The notes: generated by a model not told the origin, from the sequence alone. DNA of 64,000 bases from Ypsolopha sequella (GCA_934047225.1 OW203986.1:25423221-25487220); one strand, 5' to 3'; shown: positions 44,802 through 57,135, counted from the first letter of the stretch. Numbers and translations: made by a program.

Positions 44802-46602
44802 AAGCAATCCGATCACCTGAGTCGTTAGTGGCGTCATCGCTGGTCCTACATGCCACGCTCAGTTGACAAAATCGTTTTGCAGGCAGTCGAACTTTGAGCA
44901 TTAATAACTCCGTAAATTTTTAAGATATCAAAAAACTAAATACACAGTTTTTTTTGCAATTTAACTGAATTCATAGAAATTGTCTTTGGCCAAATTCATT
45001 GTACATTGTAATTGTAAATGTAGTTGAAATTGAAACACATTGTTTAGAGCGGGGATCTTTTTGCGTAATAATTTTTTTGTGAATTGATGCTGAAATCGAG
45101 GAATAAAAATAAATAACTTATCCACCAAGTATTTTTCTTGTAACTCCTATCCGTACGAATCTAAATCTATGTTATATGTTGTATTGTGTGAATACCGTCA
45201 CCTGAAGTTATTATATGAGCCAATTTACCCGGCATATATTTAAATTAATACATCGAATAATTTAATTATGCAAAGCAAAATAATTACAAATATTTAACCT
45301 AAAAATAACTTCAATATGAATAGCACTACACAATGACGTAATGAACTTAAGAGGCTATGCGAATTTTATTTTTGTCACTGTCACTCTAAGCAAAAAATCG
45401 CGCAGTCGAGAGGGGCGGATTCAGGGCAAAAGGGAAAAAAGTTGGTTTTATATTTTTATTAAAAAACTAAAATAGCTAGTAAAATTTCAAATATCAAATC
45501 TCTAGATCTTGTTGAAACACACCTAATAAAATATGTTTGAGTTCTGTATATGGTTCCTATTCGTCAAACGAGGAGAAAAAGTGTGTTTGAAGACCTGATT
45601 TCAACAATTATTTCTTTCGAGGAAAATTTATCCAAATATGTTTTCCAATTTTTAAAACCTTAGATTATATAGTCAAAATACATATACCAGAAATTTATTA
45701 AAATTTAATTCTGTTTCATGAAATTCACAGAAAAGTATGAATGTAAAGAATGTATTTTTTTCACATATCGCCTTAATAAACTTTATATTTTTATTATTAT
45801 CATATAATGCTTAAAACTACAAATAAAAGGTTAATACAGCTAACATTATATTTATTCATATATAATACACAACGTATAACAGAAAGGTCATATTTGAAAT
45901 GTGGTCGCAGTCGAAGAACTAGAGAATCGTGGGATAGGCTATAGAAAGAGACTGATGTGGCATTCTAACCCGTTGGCTGCTGCACTGGTGGAGACATCAG
46001 ATGATATCAGACGGCTGAAAAGGGCACATATCATCAGTAATTGAAGAAGGGATGCCTGATTTGTGGATCATCATGCTTAAATAAGAAAGTTGCAGACTTG
46101 CTTTGCAGTTTAGTTTTTATGTATATTTTTGATGATAGGCACCCAGTCCAGTTAGCAACCAAAGATACAGAATAGGGGGCCTGATTACAGGACTGATTGC
46201 AGATTACAAAGAGAAAAAAAAAAATTTGAAGATCTAATTCAGTCAATGGTATAGAACAACTTTTATTATGGAACAATCCTGAAATCTCGAAAAAAAATTG
46301 CCCTTCTTATATATTTCACCCGAGGGGCATTGTATTTTTCTATGAAACAGTTAAATTTTTTTGCGTGATTTCAGGGTTGGCTCCATAGTAAAAGTCGTTC
46401 TATATCATTGACTTGAATAAGCTCTTCAAACATGACCACATCTTTCTGTTACACGTTGTATAAACGTAGATCACCGTAAATGTAATTAGTATGTAATTTC
46501 CCTCAACTTTTTATTGATAAAATACTGTTCTACTTGGAAGATTACATACAGAGTCATACATAGGCGTTGGGTTCTGAAAGAACCGATTACATAAATTAAG
46601 GT

Positions 46603-46870
46603 GAAATTTAATGACCCACCCGAATTCATACTAAAGACTCGGTTAGTGATCAGGAACAAGGGTTAATGATCCTTTTTTTCAAAATGATTAAAAAAAATGT
46701 TGTTCGCAGACGAACTGGACTAGTTCAAATACATTTCCTAGAACAGGCAGTACGGGAGCAAAAAAATATTTTCTTATAGTTTCGTCCGACAGGTTATTAT
46801 TCATTGTTCCTGATCAGGATCACTTACCGAGTCTCCAGATTGAATTTAGGCGGTTGATTAAATTTCACCT
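46603..46870. mobile_element. Inverted-repeat element, copy 3 of 3
   Basis: Begins AAGGTGAAATTTAATGACCC and ends GGTTGATTAAATTTCACCTT. The interior is inverted relative to the other two copies (AACTGGACTAGTTCAAATAC). Confidence 0.75.
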
Positions 46871-46874
46871 TATC

Positions 46875-47010
46875 TATAAATATATCGTCACGACAAGAAT
46901 CTCCAAGGAGGTGTCAGAAGTGTTCCGATTGTGAAATGTGAAATGCAAGTCACAGTCTACATCAGTACACCCGCGTTTAGCCGATGATTATTACGTCCCA
47001 AGTTGTCCCA
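46875..47010 (-). mobile_element. SINE fragment (tail half)
   Basis: ATATATCGTCACGAC and AATGCAAGTCACAGTCTACA match the tail half of the 30209-30576 SINE; the tRNA-like head is missing. Confidence 0.7.
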
Positions 47011-47360
47011 AGATATACGTTGTATCTCTACCGCGTGCTAGCTACATAGGTGTAGATGGACTGCTATTTTGAAATGAAATCACAATATATCTTCTGAAAA
47101 AACTGAAAAACTTGCCCATAGAAAAAAGCATAAAATAAAATTTAATATTCAACAAAATCTTTAGTAGGTCCTTAAAAGTTAAAACATGTTTTATAGCTTT
47201 GGATACTCTAGATATTATTACTAGAGTGCGTTACAAACTAGATAAGATCAATAAGAAACTTATTTCAAGTACAAGACCAAAAAAATTATTAATCGCTTCG
47301 CTTTAATCGTTAATTATTAACTATTAATCGTCCTCTAACTTACCGCACCTTTAACATTAA

Positions 47361-47730
47361 GAGCGATTTCACAGCCGGATTATAAAAAACCCACCTTTGC
47401 TAGAAACACCTACCTTACAATGGAAACTATGCAATGGCAACATACACAATAAAGCCGATTCTGAAGGCTTTAATTTTAGTTTTAGTGCTGTCAAAACTAA
47501 ATTTTGTTTATTGTAAAATAGTCCTTAAACGTTAGGAACAGAAGCTAAATTACTTTGGAATAATTCTAGTTTTGACAGCACTAAAACTAAAATTAAAGCC
47601 TTCAGAATCGGCTACATTACGTAGGTAATAAGTTATTGTTGCATAACTATTGAGTGCATTTTGAATACAAGCTCTGTTTCGATTAATTATAAAAAGGCGG
47701 ATTTTTCACAATCCGGCTGCGAAACCGCTC
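47361..47730. mobile_element. TTAA-flanked MITE hosting a second MITE
   Basis: Termini GAGCGATTTCACAGCCGGAT and ATCCGGCTGCGAAACCGCTC, TTAA at 47357-47360 and 47731-47734. The 159-bp GCCGATTC element sits inside it. Confidence 0.8.
47454..47612. mobile_element. GCCGATTC MITE, nested
   Basis: The inverted termini are perfect over at least 20 bases (GCCGATTCTGAAGGCTTTAA) and continue to GTGCTGTCAAAACT / AGTTTTGACAGCAC. This is the best-preserved of three copies. Confidence 0.9.
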
Positions 47731-47919
47731 TTAACTACTATGATGTTATTTGGCAAATATAATTTAATGTTAATTAGGCTTTCTTAGCAAAGTTGTATTT
47801 TTGGATATTAAATTTGCTAGAAACGCCTAACTGACATTAAACTATGTTTGCCTAATGCCATGAATCACATTTATTTAATAATTTTAATTCATAAATAAGA
47901 AAACAATTATAAGTTTTAT

Positions 47920-48270
47920 CAATGCAAGTGCTCGTAAAGGCCCACTTTTTATGCATCAAAGCCGGACAGAAAATCGATTATTTTGCCCTAGGGCTTTATT
48001 ATTATTATTTTTTTAATTTATTTACAATGGTTGGCTAACCTGCAGCCTTTCCTGTGTACCATAAATGTAATACTTTTTTTCCACTGTTTAAAGGTTCTGG
48101 ATACAGTCCTTTTGAGCCAATCATTATTTAAAGTTCACAAGATTATATTTGTTTTATTTCCTCACACTATGCATTGAAAAACGTAGTATGATACACGGGC
48201 GTAAGAGCAATAAATTACTCGGTAACGTTTAAAAATTTATTCCTTTTCGCCCTTCTAGCATAAACTACTA
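47920..48270 (+). repeat. Solo arm of the long-TIR element
   Basis: Same sequence as 63446-63835 (CCCACTTTTTATGCATCAAA, CCTGCAGCCTTTCCTGTGTA), ending CATAAACTACTA then TTAA, but lacking the CACTCGCTACGCTCG palindrome. Confidence 0.85.
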
Positions 48271-48274
48271 TTAA

Positions 48275-48940
48275 TTTTAATTATAAGTGGATTGAAATAA
48301 AAATAAATAAAAATACACCACTTACCTCCAATATTTCGGCGTGATGTTTCACAAATCAATACTTTAAGAGTATTCTGATTAATATCTATATAATAAACGA
48401 AATACACTAAAATACAAAAAAAATATGTATTTTAGAAATAATTACTAATTTTATGCATTTAAACCTCAAATGATTTTCGAGCAATATACACTAAGGGTTC
48501 GATAACTAAATTAACTAAAATATAACACAAAAATAAATTAACGGAAAACCATCGCGTCCATGCGAAATAGTAAATATATTTCGTACCGAGTAAAAAATGA
48601 CGCTTTTTCTTACCCGATTAACAAAGGTAGTTTCGATGTGAACCGAAACATGCCCCTTTAGATATATAGAGTTTCATGGATCGTAATGTGTCAAGTTAAG
48701 TTGGCCCTCTATAACTGCAAGTGGAATTATTTATCATGATGTTTTTAGGGTTCCTAACCCATATCATGTGATGGTAGGGAACCCTTTGTGCGCAGGTACG
48801 ACTCTCACTTGGCCGGGATGTTGCTATTGCTGGCGAAAATCGGGTATGTTTTGTGTGTGAGTCAAATCTAATGTTTGCCGATCGCGCAACATAATTTGTT
48901 TTATACAACATAGTCAGTTATGGCCTTGGGGCACACGTCA
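48275..48940. other. No gene recognised; one repeat scrap
   Basis: A donor-like CCAATATTTCGG / GTAAGTGG pattern on the minus strand near 48325 is suggestive but has no supporting exon. 48740-48830 holds a decayed GGGTTCC / CTTGGCCGG lepidopteran repeat. Confidence 0.4.
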
Positions 48941-48941
48941 C

Positions 48942-48990
48942 AATACAATACAATATTCTTTATTGCACACCAAAAACAAAATAAAGCGAT
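48942..48990 (-). mobile_element. LINE 3' tail
   Basis: ACAATACAATACAATATTCT then TTATTGCACACC is the inverse of a GTGCAATAAAGAAT tail like that at 52860. Confidence 0.55.
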
Positions 48991-49249
48991 AATTCAAAAA
49001 AAAGGGTTCTATGGGCGGTCTTATCACTAGAAAGCGATCTCTTTCAGACAACTTTTGGATGGAGAAACTCGTGTAAAGGCACGTTAATGCTGACATTAAC
49101 AGTTATTGTGAATGGTTATCGCTGACACTACATTATTGGCTGATGGAAATTAGAAATTTTGGCTTCATCAATATTCAAATGGCACGCTATTATTGAAACG
49201 AACGTGTATAAACGGGGTACGAAACACAATCACTATAAATTCCTACTAC

Positions 49250-49380
49250 TATTCCATCCATCCATCCATCCATCAGCCCGTATTCCTCCACTGCTGGACA
49301 TAGGCCTCCCCAATATTACGCCATTCTTGGCGGTCCTCAGTCATCCTCATCCAGCCACCACTCGCAACGTCCTTCAGATA
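49250..49380 (-). mobile_element. RTE-type LINE 3' end
   Basis: CCATCCATCCATCC then CACTGCTGGACATAGGCCTC and CGCCATTCTTGGCGGTCCTC is the inverse of an RTE ORF2 end. It is parallel to 29068-29310. Confidence 0.75.
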
Positions 49381-49489
49381 TATTAGACTTCATTAAAGCA
49401 GATTTTAGGTTTTGAAAAAACAATCATCAATCAAACAAACAAAGAACAACAGTGAACTAATAAAATATTATTAAGAATCGTACTTAAGG

Positions 49490-49920
49490 CGGTTAGTGTC
49501 GCCAAATTAGCAACTCGATGTTAGTTCATATCAGCGCGTAGTTTCATAGTGGGTGTAACGACGCTCACTGCGTCCTTGATAAGGCGACATAGGTAGGAGA
49601 AAATAATACTTTTCACATAGATGTGATTATTCCACTGAATAATCCTACGTTATTTTTATAGCTATCAAGTTTATCTATTACTCAAACCATAAATGAATTA
49701 AATCGACCAAGCCACATAGGAGCAGTAGGGAATTCAAGCCAAAAAACAACATTTGGTTAAATTTTTTTTATCATATAGAAGTTTTTGTGGTATGGAAAAG
49801 AAACATGTTGCATAAGTTTTGTTAGAGTTGATAATTCATATACATTTTTTTCAATAATTTTGGTTTGGCCATAAACCAGGATTAGGCTTGAGAACCACCT
49901 TTTACCCATTGGCGATAAGG
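49490..49920 (-). repeat. Inverted copy of the 39290-39756 element
   Basis: TTAAGGCGGTTAGTGTCGCC matches the right terminus of the 39290-39756 element, and the body follows it in reverse (AATACTTTTCACATAG, GGTTTGGCCATAAACCAGG). The far end reads CCATTGGCGATAAGGTGCC. Confidence 0.7.
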
Positions 49921-51018
49921 TGCCATCCGTCCCATAAGGATTACGAAGTGTTTTGCTTTGAATATCTTGAATGAATAAGCCATTGAAAATGTATAGAAGC
50001 ACAAATACATTACTGTGTGTATAGATTTTAACAGCACTAAGTCTTAAAAAAATTAAATTTAAATTTAAACATAATATCCAATTATTGTTGACAGCAAAAA
50101 TAAAATAATAAAAATTGTAATTATCGTATGAGATCTGAATAAAAACATGAAATCTACATTCAAAACGGGTAGGTACATTAGCAGCGCACTCGCTCGAACA
50201 CGTTCGCCTTTGCTAAAATTGACAGAGACGCATTTTGCGGTTTGCCTAGACTGAAAATCCACTCTAAAATGCAATGACGGTCCAGAATCCCATTTCCACG
50301 CGAGAGACTATGAGATCTCTTTGACTAAACACAAAGACAGTGATAAATACCGGCGCCTCCGTCTTTGACACAATTGATGCCGCGAAATAAATTTTATTTC
50401 GATGGGAAATATCCCTGTCAAGCCTGATCCTCCAGTAAGAGTGGATTTACCTTAGAGCTCGGGAAGTGGCATTTAGATTTTACAATCTTGGTCGGGTTAT
50501 TTTTTTATCTAAACGTCTAGCTTTCATATTCATATTCAGAACGTCCAAAAAACTTGTACAGCTGTAAAAAAAATGCAGGTCAGCCTTGGTTGTAGCATAG
50601 ACTAAGTATTACTACGTATAGACTAGCAGTTTCCATACATCAGTTTGTAGCCACAAAAAAGGTGTAAAATTCTAACGAAATCTAGATGGCGTTGCTAAAT
50701 CTTCTAACGAACACGATGCTAAAAAATACCGATTGGTGACGATAGTGGCACAGCGATGTCACGTAACATAAAATAATTCCTACTTCGATAATAGATGGTG
50801 CTGAAATATTCACCGTTAGAGTTGCCAACTTAGCGCCATCTAGTTTTTCTAAGGAAAACTATTACAGCCATATGTTAACCTCACACTCACACACATTACG
50901 TACGCAAACACGCGGGAGCAGAGCGCGCGCTATTACAAGCAAGCCTGCCCAGCTGCCCACACTCGTGAAATAAAACAGCTGTAATGTAGGTTAAATTACA
51001 TTAAACATAATTTATTTA
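49921..51018. other. No gene recognised
   Basis: AT-rich stretch with short GC patches (50160-50260, 50890-50960) but no supported frame or element boundary. Confidence 0.4.
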
Positions 51019-51300
51019 GCGGTGGTAGCTTAGGGATAGAACGCTGGCCTATCAATCTTGAGATCCAGGTTCGATCCCAGGTCGGGCATGCACCAATGAG
51101 TTTTTCAAAATTTGTATTCGAAGGTAAGTTTATAGTACCTAATACTTACCCCTTGCTGAACGGTGAAGGAATACATTGCGAGGAAACCTGCATGCCCTTA
51201 AAAGCGTGTATTTGTGACTTGCATTTCGCAGTTCACACGGAACACTGAGGAGACTGAGGGGGTCCTCAGGGATTCATGTCGTGGCGATAAATATTTTTTT
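51019..51300 (+). mobile_element. tRNA-derived SINE, plus strand
   Basis: The head GCGGTGGTAGCTTAGGGATA holds the A box and GGTTCGATCCCAGG the B box; the tail is GGGATTCATGTCGTGGCG, then ATAAATA and T residues. It is shorter in the middle than the minus-strand copies. Confidence 0.85.
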
Positions 51301-51789
51301 TATTTTTAACATAAAACAAGAGCGGTTTATGTTTTATTCTTGCTTGAAAATACGTCATTAGCCTGATTTATTTTTTATTTTTTGGCGAACCTTGTTTAAA
51401 AGTATTGAGTGTTCCTACATATTTATTAGGGAAATAGCAACTTCATACTCTGTACTAATTTATAAGAAATATTTTGTTATGTCAAGCACCTATGCTACAA
51501 CAGGTTTTTTTTTCCTTAGTTAAATATTTTTTCTTAGTTATTTTTCGAGTAGGGAAAGGGTTCTTAAGCATAATCGGAACCGATTTGCTTATTTGCTTCA
51601 ACGATAAACATGACCAGCTTGTTCACTGTGCGACTACGTAAACTTTGGTCACAGCAGTTTTACAAAAATTGCAGACGTTGTTGCAAGAGGTTATTGGGCA
51701 TTACAGGGCATGCTGATTGAAAAACTGTTTCGAGGTTATACATTTGTTGGCCATATTTCATTGTTTCTGCAGCAAACTAAGTTAGGATT
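51301..51789. other. No gene recognised
   Basis: AT-rich spacer between the SINE and the LINE fragment. Confidence 0.4.
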
Positions 51790-52895
51790 ATAAATATTTT
51801 GACAAATTGTAAAAATTGACTTTAACTCGCTACCACAGTTAAAATACAACAGCTGCGAAATCAGCTATTCTTCTACCGTCAATGACCTAGGTTTAGTTAT
51901 CGATCAGCATCTTAATTGGGATGCTCAAATTGAAAAAGTTTCACGAAAATTCTACGCCTCTCTTCATTCCCTTTTAACTCTGAAAAACGTACTACCCACT
52001 TCAACTAAAATTTCTCTCGCCAACTCCCTTCTTATACCTATTATTGACTATGCTGATATTTGTTATTTAGATGCTAATGCCAAGCATCTCAATAAACTCG
52101 AACGCTTACTTAACACCTGTATCCGTTTCATATTTGGCTTGAGGAAATATGATCACGTTTCAGATTTTCGTGCAAAACTGAACTGGCTTCCAATTCGTGA
52201 TCGTAGAAACTTGAGAATTGTTTGTCTTCTTTATAGTATAATTAATGATCCAAATTCACCGACATACCTCAAGTCAATGATAAAATTCATGTCTGACAAT
52301 CATAATAGAATACTTCGATCCTCAAATAATCTTCTCCTTTCAACTCCCCTTCATCATTCTGGATTTCAATCCACTTCTTTTGTTGTAGTTGCTGTGCATC
52401 TCTGGAACAAACTTCCCGAATATATCAGAAAAGCCCCCTCTCGTAACTCCTTTAAGTGTTCTGTGTACAGACACTATTTATCTCTCAGATAATTCTTCTA
52501 AACAAACATAGGTATGATCAGTCTCTTTCTTATTGCTCGTTCTTCGCAGTCATTATATTTATTTATTTATGTACCCATTTATCACAAATTTTATGTATTT
52601 ATTCATTATTCTTATTCATTGTTATTTATGTATTCTATAAGTAAGATATATATCTGTATACATAATAAAATTATATATATAAGTACATCATAAGTATTAA
52701 ATCATATTTAGTTTTTTTAGGTAAGGTTAAGTTACTTTGTCATTGTAGTTTTTAATTTCTCCTGCACGCCTACCAACTACTATTTATATTTCGTGTACCA
52801 TCTTTGGGTTGACTGGTAGAGAATGCTTTATGCATTAAGTCCGCCATTTTGTACTTTTTTGTGCAATAAAGAATTTATGATGATGATGATGATAT
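51790..52895 (+). pseudogene. CR1-like LINE, 3' third
   Basis: It encodes the region after the catalytic YADD: NDLGLVIDQHLNWDAQIEKV (about 51878), LLIPIIDYADI (about 52030), LNKLERLLNTCIRFIFGLRK (about 52090), LPIRDRRNLRIVCLLY (about 52188) and LWNKLPEYIRKAPSRNSFK (about 52400), stop at 52490. The 3' UTR ends with GTGCAATAAAGAAT and a GAT repeat at 52880-52895. The frame is long and open from about 51868, but everything 5' is missing. Confidence 0.85.
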
Positions 52896-52911
52896 TTTAA
52901 GAATTTAACTT

Positions 52912-53075
52912 ATGATTTATATAAAAACGGCTCACCTCAATACGTGCTATGATCGGGAAAGCCGACCAGTTTCAGCAGATTTAGACTGCCTTCATCTGGG
53001 CGGGTGAAGACGGTTACGCGACGACGTTACGCCTCACACTAAAACGTCGAAACGGCGTAACGTCATATAAATCAT
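52912..53075. mobile_element. MITE (ACGGCTCACCTCAATA family), right arm reduced
   Basis: The left arm ATGATTTATATAAAAACGGC matches 59757-59831; the right arm keeps only its outermost bases (ATATAAATCAT) and an internal ACGTTACGCC. Confidence 0.8.
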
Positions 53076-53306
53076 GAATTATCCTCAATGTAGTTTTGGT
53101 TGATTAAAAACTAATAATAAAAGGTAAAAATAATAATTTAACTCAAGATATATTTATTATTATAATATATCAAGATATATTAATTCTATAATATAACTTA
53201 TGACCTTATGATTAAATAATAACCCTATGCTGTGGCTGAACGGAGAAATTTGTCGCGTATGTAACGTAACTGTCTCCTTTTTTATTTTTGACACATAAAT
53301 TACACG

Positions 53307-54562
53307 GTCTACCAGAATCTCATGGCAAATGGGGAAATAAAATTTTGTGGTGTGCAATACTGGGGAAATTGGATTAAACGATCTTGATACTGTTTAATTT
53401 TTATTTAGTTCTAGTATTAATAAACATGAAGTATATTAGTTAGAGTACAATATTTTCTGTCACCTAAATTTATATTTGTCACTTATCTGCAATACTCTAA
53501 TTATAATATTTATTGCCAAGAAACATGTTAGTCATCTTAATAATAAAAATGGTCTCTAAGTATGAATCATCAAATTAATGTAAATATTTATGTTAAATCA
53601 TAGTTTGTTGATTTGATCACTTTTTTCTTTAGCCTCAATATAACGTATGTCCTCAAAAAACATCAAAATGACAGATCTGTCACCAAATAAATAGATCCGT
53701 TCCTTAATTCTATGAAAAAATGCGTAAAAAATTCGTAGAATTGGGCAGGTCGTACAGTATGAAATCCAAAATCTTACACCAAAAGTCAAAAAATAGATGC
53801 GACAACGAGCGGAGCGAGAAGGAGCGTGTTAGGTATATATATTTTAAATACATTTGGGGAGCCGAGCGAAGCGGAATGTTTTTTGGTGATTAAATTTTGG
53901 TAACACTTCTATTACTTTGAAACCTAATAAGGTATTTGATGATTGATACTCGTATTATTTCAAAGTGATTCTTAATTAATATTAAGGTAAGCGTTTGGAT
54001 ATTATTTGGTGATTAAATTTAGGTGAGAGGTCTACTATTTTAGGAATAAATATTATTTATTAGGTCATTTAAAATTCTTTAATTAGGTTATTGATAAAAT
54101 CATACCCTATTAGTTATGTGTATGAAAGAATGAAAAATAAAAAAATCATAAATCACTTTGTTTACTAATTTATTTTATAGTATAAAATAAAAGGATATAG
54201 AATTCAATTAAAACCCCTATGAAGAAGTCACAATTAAGTATCTAAGAAAAATAAAGCTAAAAGTATCAAAACAACTCACTCCAACTTACCGGTCAACTCT
54301 ACCACGCGCTTTAAAATAGATGATTGAGTTTGATTAACACCTTCTTCTTCCTTTATTTTACGATAAACATTGAAAACAATATTGCTCGCTTGAGATCGAA
54401 GTGGCTTTTTCGACATTTTCACAAAAACAACCAATTGTAAGAAGATAATCACAAAATCTCAGCAGCTTTCGTTCTTTGATTTGACAGGTGACACTGTGAC
54501 ATTGCCATATAAAAATCTATTTTTTGTTTATTTTTTAAATGCCATGAGATTCTGGTACACCT
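53307..54562. mobile_element. DNA transposon remnant with 20-bp inverted ends
   Basis: GGTCTACCAGAATCTCATGG (53307) and CCATGAGATTCTGGTACACC (54543) are inverted with one mismatch. The 1.25-kb interior has a promoter-like region and a first transposase exon on the minus strand, then AT-rich filler with local repeats (TTTTTGGTGATTAAATTT twice, 53879 and 54007). Target duplication not resolved. Confidence 0.6.
54290..54416 (-). pseudogene. First exon of a DNA-transposon protein
   Basis: From ATG: MSKKPLRSQASNIVFNVYRK, then a glutamate-rich stretch and LKRVVELTG, ending at a donor ACCG|GTAAGTTGG. By recollection this resembles the N-terminal DNA-binding segment of a transposase-like family common in arthropods. 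No later exon is present in the element, so I call it a remnant. Confidence 0.55.
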
Positions 54563-56092
54563 ATACACACATTACTTCTATGCTTTGACAAACATAAACA
54601 TAAATTATTTTTTCGTACCAGTCGAAAGGATATCTTGGATATTTATATGCATATGGTAAGCAAATGACGGCAGAGACAAATTAGGTAAAATTTTCTTTTA
54701 TGATTTAAAGTCCTAAGATTTCAGGGGAAGATGTGACACTCATGTCTCCCTCCTGTGTAGGTCTGGATGGATTTAAGTCTCACAACAACATTATAATTCA
54801 CGCGTAACATGACTCCATACAGACTCTATAGTCTAATAAGTTGCACTTCACCTTTAGTTCCTTTTCCTCCCAGACGGGGCCCTATTTCGTGGGGAGGGAC
54901 TTCAAATCAGAATGCAATTTCATTGACAAAGGCACCTCCGGGGCCCCAGGCCCCTTGCGGGGCCCCAGGACTGCGAATGTTTAATCGGCGTGTTTGACCG
55001 TCAAGCGTTTAGGACACTTTTCGACTCAAAGAATCCAATTGGTTTGACGGAATTGTAATGCTTGGTGTAGGTAAATAAAATTGCTGGTAGAGATTCAAAA
55101 TGGTTAAAACTATTAAATTTTCTTTAAGTAAAATGTTTATTTTAATATGTTTTCATTTCTAACATTCTAGGTAAGCCTAATAACAGGTCTTTACATATGA
55201 AATTGCCAAAATTTTCTAACAGATTCATGAGTTCATAATTCCTGTTATTAAATAGCTATTGCAATTATTTGTTTTTGTTTAAAAGTTAATTTCAAGGTTT
55301 TTACATCTAGGTATTAATTTTTGTTTTTATTTTCAGTTTTATTATAAAAATTTAATCTTCAAAAACAGTTCATCTTAAATGCCATCCATTTCCATGATAA
55401 GATTCGTAATCATTTTTTTCAACTAGTTACCTATAACGGCTGAAGCTGTAGACCCCTGTGACAGACAGACAGACAGCGGAGGCTTAGTAAAAAGGTCCCA
55501 TTTGGCACCCTTCGGGTACGGAACTGAAAAAAAATCACAGCATGTTTTTAGAAACGAAACGCAAATGTTTTTGTAATGGTTCCAGATACAAAAGTTCTAC
55601 CACAACGGAAATGCTTCCTAGTAAAAAGTAATAGCACCAAAATAACACCAATATTTAACCACCATCAGTCAATGAAAGCAATCATCGGTCATTGAACCTT
55701 AAAGGGGGGTCCCTGATCAATATTTCGGCTTTTCAATCCAGTTGACAGGTTCGATGTGGTAGAACCTATTATTACGAAGGTACTATGTACCTATATATAG
55801 GAATATGCGTATGAAAGCTATTATAGGTTGAACATGTACGGTAAAAGCTGCTAAAAGTAAAAAAGCATGTTTCTTTGTAGGTGTAAATTAAAACCCTCTG
55901 ATAACTTGAAACTTTTACTTTTCCTTGTGCCTGGCTTGTGATAATGGATCCGAAACACGATCTTGCCGTTTAACTATTGTTTTAGGAATAATAATAAATC
56001 AACAGGTTAAGTTTGATTTCATGCTCTTTTTTACGTCCTCGATAAATTATTCTTTTTTTGGTTGCAATCTTATTTTAATTCTTGATTAATTA
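54563..56092. other. No gene recognised
   Basis: 54880-54985 is a GC-rich patch with GGGGCCCCAGG repeated. 55440-55540 carries the CAGACAGACAG and CACCCTTCGGGTACGG part of the lepidopteran dispersed repeat. The rest is AT-rich. Confidence 0.4.
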
Positions 56093-57135
56093 CCAGGCCA
56101 CACAATATGTTTTGCGAAAAAAAGATTTTATGTATGATACATTGGCCAGTTTATTTTGAAAAGTAAAAATACGAACGTGTGTACCGCTGGTATAACGAAT
56201 TTAAACGTGGTCGACCAACTTTGGGGGATGGAGAAAGAAGTGGTCGCCTTTTGACGGCTGTTACAGAAGGGAACGTGCTAGAACTGAAACATTTAATTCA
56301 AGAGAATAAGCGAAATACGTATGAAGAGATTCAGCACATACTGTGAATTGGATCGGGGTGCATTCACGATATTATACACGAGCATCTTTGGGTGAGGAGG
56401 ATAGTTTTGCGCTGGGTGCCGCAAAACGTCACCGCTGCTCATAAACAGGCCCGCGTAGAATGGTGCAGTAACATGATTGCTAAATTTGAAGCAGGCTCGT
56501 CTTGGCATGTTTATGACATTACTACAGGTGATGAATCTTGGATATATCGATATGATCCGGAAACAAAGCTCCAGTCGACAGTTTGATTAGTTGGAAACGA
56601 ACCAACGCCTACCAAAATGAAGCGATCGAGAAGCGCAGGGAAGATTTTAATCACTAGTTTGCTCAATTTGACGGCGTATTTGTTATCAATTCCTTTACAA
56701 AATCAAAGCATCATCAATGCCAAATTCTAAACTACCAAATGCTTGCCAGAAGTTTTCACTGCTGTGTGCAGCAAGCGACTGAACACGGGGCTTGGAGGCT
56801 ACTGCTTTACTATGACAAAGTGCCACTCGGCACTCAAAACAAGGAACTTCCTGGACAGCACACTGGTCAAACTTTTAGGTATCTCTCCTTACAGCCCTAA
56901 TTTAGCAACGTGTGTCTTCTTTTTATTCCCTAAAATAAAAAATCAACTCAAAGGGATACAGTTTTCATCGCCGGAAGATGCACTAACAGCGTTTGAAAAG
57001 GCTGTACAAAAGATGTCTGGAAAAAGTAGTTCGAAAATTGGTTTAGACGCATAAAATTTCGTATAGATGCTGCTGGAGAGTCCTTTGAAAAGATTAAATA
57101 TTTTTTTTTTCGCAAAATTTTATGAGTGTCCCACG
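56093..57135 (+). mobile_element. Mariner-family transposon, inactive
   Basis: Flanked by TA (56091-56092, 57136-57137). The inverted ends share TTTTGCGAAAAAAA / TTTTTTTCGCAAAA and weaker outer bases. The length of 1043 bp is near the family size. Confidence 0.85.
56166..57054 (+). pseudogene. Mariner transposase, degenerate
   Basis: Recognisable pieces in order: WYNEFKRGRPTLGDGERSGR (HTH side), TGDESWIYRYDPETK with the first catalytic Asp, then YSPNLA and FFLFPKIKNQLKG. Stops at 56344, 56584 and 56728 and frame changes break it. The second catalytic Asp is not visible, and the final one is replaced (CVFFLF where mariners have C-D-FFLF). The N terminus is missing. Confidence 0.88.

Larger units (their letters stand above)
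45110..47890. repeat. U3: OR-less relic of the duplicated unit
   Basis: 45110-45340 matches 27585-27830 and 6160-6340; 45350-45570 matches 7918-8125; 46445-46570 matches 30095-30210; and 47820-47880 resembles part of OR intron 3 (38235-38310, 18030-18110). No OR exon was found between or after these blocks. At 47920 the similarity ends at another transposon. Confidence 0.65.
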
